Shown here: positions 6,304-7,118 of the stretch, piece by piece
Position numbering within the stretch: position 1 is the first letter of the stretch
Layout: the number at the start of each line of letters is the position of its first letter
DNA from: Acidobacteriota bacterium
GTDB lineage: Bacteria > Acidobacteriota > Terriglobia > Terriglobales > Acidobacteriaceae
Assembly: GCA_021819255.1 (NCBI GenBank)
Contig: JAKART010000111.1
Coordinates: forward strand, 1-7,118
DNA: 7,118 bases
Reading direction: 5' to 3'
The notes under the pieces: generated by a model
Databases searched by the model: none
What the model saw: the letters and a program-made list of their open reading frames with translations, nothing else
What the model was told of the DNA's origin: nothing
Position numbers and translations under genes: made by a program

Positions 6304-6349
6304 GTGTCAGGCGAGCCGGCCGGGTTCAGGCGACTCCGAAGGCTGACAC
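6304..6349 (-). promoter_or_regulatory. Inverted repeat in the leader of the SLBB gene
   Basis: GTGTCAG (6304-6310) and CTGACAC (6343-6349) are perfectly complementary, with an inner GAG/CTC match (6313-6315, 6334-6336) and a self-complementary CCGGCCGG between. TCAGGCGA also occurs twice directly (6307-6314 and 6326-6333). It ends 24 bases before the start codon. It could be a leader hairpin affecting translation or an operator with paired half-sites; the sequence does not decide. I found no convincing -35/-10 pair in 6281-6505. Confidence 0.45.
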
Positions 6350-6505
6350 CATCTTCACTCCGGGAGGACTGCGGCGGCGCCGGATTTCGCCACACCGCTT
6401 TCGTCGGACAAGGCTCTCCGCTGCCGCGCAGCAGCGTTGCGCTCAGCAGGCAGCCGTCCGCCGGCAACTCTTTCTGTCGCAAAGCACCGAAGACGCTTCC
6501 GGAGC

Positions 6506-6531
6506 AACAAAGGCGCATCCGTAGACGCGCC
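6506..6531 (-). terminator. Intrinsic terminator of the anti-sigma/antagonist operon
   Basis: On the minus strand, GGCGCGTC pairs with GATGCGCC (8 bp, one G-T) around a TACG loop. This is a UNCG-type tetraloop closed by C-G, and the stem is followed by TTTGTT. It starts 32 bases after the STAS gene stop. Stem, loop, T-tract and position all fit a Rho-independent terminator, which would separate the regulatory pair from the SLBB gene. Confidence 0.8.
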
Positions 6532-6563
6532 CTCGCTAGCCTGAAACAACTGTGCTCAGGAGT

Positions 6564-6908
6564 CTATGCGAACGCAGCTACCGCGGCAGCCTCATCGTCC
6601 TTGACGTCAAACACAGTCAGCAGTTTGGTGATCACCAGCAGGTCGCGCACCTTGCTGGTCAGGTTCACCAGCTTCAGTTCTCCGCCCGCGTTCTTGACGG
6701 CGGTATAGGAGCTCACCAACTCGCCCAGCCCAGAACTGTCAATGTAGCTCACCCCGGCCAGGTTCAGCACGATCTTTTTGGCCCCTTTGGCCAAGAGCTT
6801 TCGCACCTCATCCCGCAGCGTTACCCCGCCTTCGCCGAGCGTAATCTTCCCGCTCAAATCCAGAATTGTTACATCACCCGCCTGCCGGGCGGTCAATGTC
6901 ATACTCAT
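6564..6908 (-). CDS. STAS-domain anti-sigma factor antagonist (RsbV/SpoIIAA-like)
   Basis: This 114-aa protein is a single STAS domain (PF01740), full length for the family. Its core is IVLNLAGVSYIDSSGLGEL (46-64), with the DSSG phosphorylation loop at 57-60. By analogy with SpoIIAA, Ser58 is the residue phosphorylated by the partner kinase. Unphosphorylated, such proteins bind the anti-sigma factor and free the sigma factor; phosphorylated, they release it. The start ATG (6906-6908) has AAGGAG 8 bases upstream, inside the end of the preceding gene. A second ATG two codons later is possible but less well spaced. It is 2 bp downstream of the kinase gene, so the two are almost certainly co-transcribed and translationally coupled. 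The target sigma factor or output is not in the window. Confidence 0.93.
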   Translation of the reverse strand: MSMTLTARQAGDVTILDLSGKITLGEGGVTLRDEVRKLLAKGAKKIVLNLAGVSYIDSSGLGELVSSYTAVKNAGGELKLVNLTSKVRDLLVITKLLTVFDVKDDEAAAVAAFA

Positions 6909-6910
6909 GC

Positions 6911-7118
6911 CTAAGACTCCTTGTGTGCTCGATGTTTTATCAATTCGATTTCGGTTCCGGGGCTCAACTGGTGAAAGTGTACCTCATCCATAATGGCCCG
7001 CATCAGAAATATCCCCCGCCCCGAACTGCGCAGGATATTCTCTGGCGCGCAGGGGTCCGGCACCGAGTCCGGATCCAGTCCCAATCCTTCGTCGGCAATT
7101 GTGATGCTCAAGGCGTCA
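6911..7118 (-). CDS. Anti-sigma regulatory factor, HATPase serine kinase (RsbW/SpoIIAB-like), C-terminal part
   Basis: The frame is open to the right edge, so only the last 68 codons and the stop (6911-6913) are visible; the start lies outside. The visible part reads ITIADEGLGLDPD, the DxGxG nucleotide-binding box of GHKL ATPases. After a short linker comes SSGRGIFLMRAIMDEV, the second glycine box (GxGxxxxR), and a final strand before the C-terminus. This is the C-terminal half of the HATPase_c_2 (PF13581) fold of RsbW/SpoIIAB kinases, which hold a sigma factor and phosphorylate their STAS antagonist using ATP. The immediately following STAS gene supports a cognate pair. A TTG at 7111 is internal, not a start, because the fold needs the upstream part with the catalytic N-box. 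Confidence 0.88.
   Translation of the reverse strand, partial: DALSITIADEGLGLDPDSVPDPCAPENILRSSGRGIFLMRAIMDEVHFHQLSPGTEIELIKHRAHKES

Noticed and set aside
6419..6436. CGCTGC/GCAGCG stem in the gap before the SLBB gene
   Set aside because: A 6-bp stem in GC-rich DNA with no T-tract and no positional meaning; likely chance.

Overview
The window looks like a piece of chromosome from an Acidobacteriota-type bacterium (Terriglobia/Acidobacteriaceae). This is inferred from the GC-rich DNA, an exosortase-sorted (PEP-CTERM) protein whose tail is typical of that group, and a very long multi-SLBB polysaccharide export protein. The taxonomic call is a judgement from protein style, not a database result.

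Left end (1-603): a minus-strand HigB/RelE-type toxin gene runs off the left edge, with a 24-bp near-perfect palindrome just upstream of its start that looks like its operator. About 360 bp of apparently non-coding DNA with a 19-bp direct repeat follows. It ends in a 44-nt exact-looking 3' half of a tRNA-Glu(UUC) gene (560-603) with no 5' half. This is the classic scar of site-specific integration into a tRNA gene. The simplest reading is that the left ~560 bp are the end of an integrated element carrying a toxin-antitoxin module, and the native chromosome starts at 560. A hairpin at 663-693 fits as the old terminator of that tRNA gene.

Middle (604-3376): a ~600-bp gene-free stretch leads into a plus-strand secreted PEP-CTERM protein with a PA14-like motif (1208-1930). 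Convergent with it, on the minus strand, is a COG3618-type amidohydrolase (lactonase-like; 2260-3120). A strong 13-bp-stem hairpin lies between them.

Right (3377-7118): everything is on the minus strand. An anti-sigma-factor kinase (RsbW/SpoIIAB-like, C-terminal part only) is followed two bases later by its STAS-domain antagonist (RsbV/SpoIIAA-like), and the pair ends in a clean intrinsic terminator with a UACG tetraloop. Downstream comes a structured leader, then the 967-aa polysaccharide export protein, which contains a 21-bp tandem repeat encoding GGAYGQQ/EGAYGQQ heptads. PEP-CTERM proteins and EPS export genes commonly go together, so the window reads as part of a cell-surface/EPS locus next to a partner-switching regulator. 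I see no clearly undescribed system; the most informative signals are the tRNA-Glu integration scar and the toxin operator.
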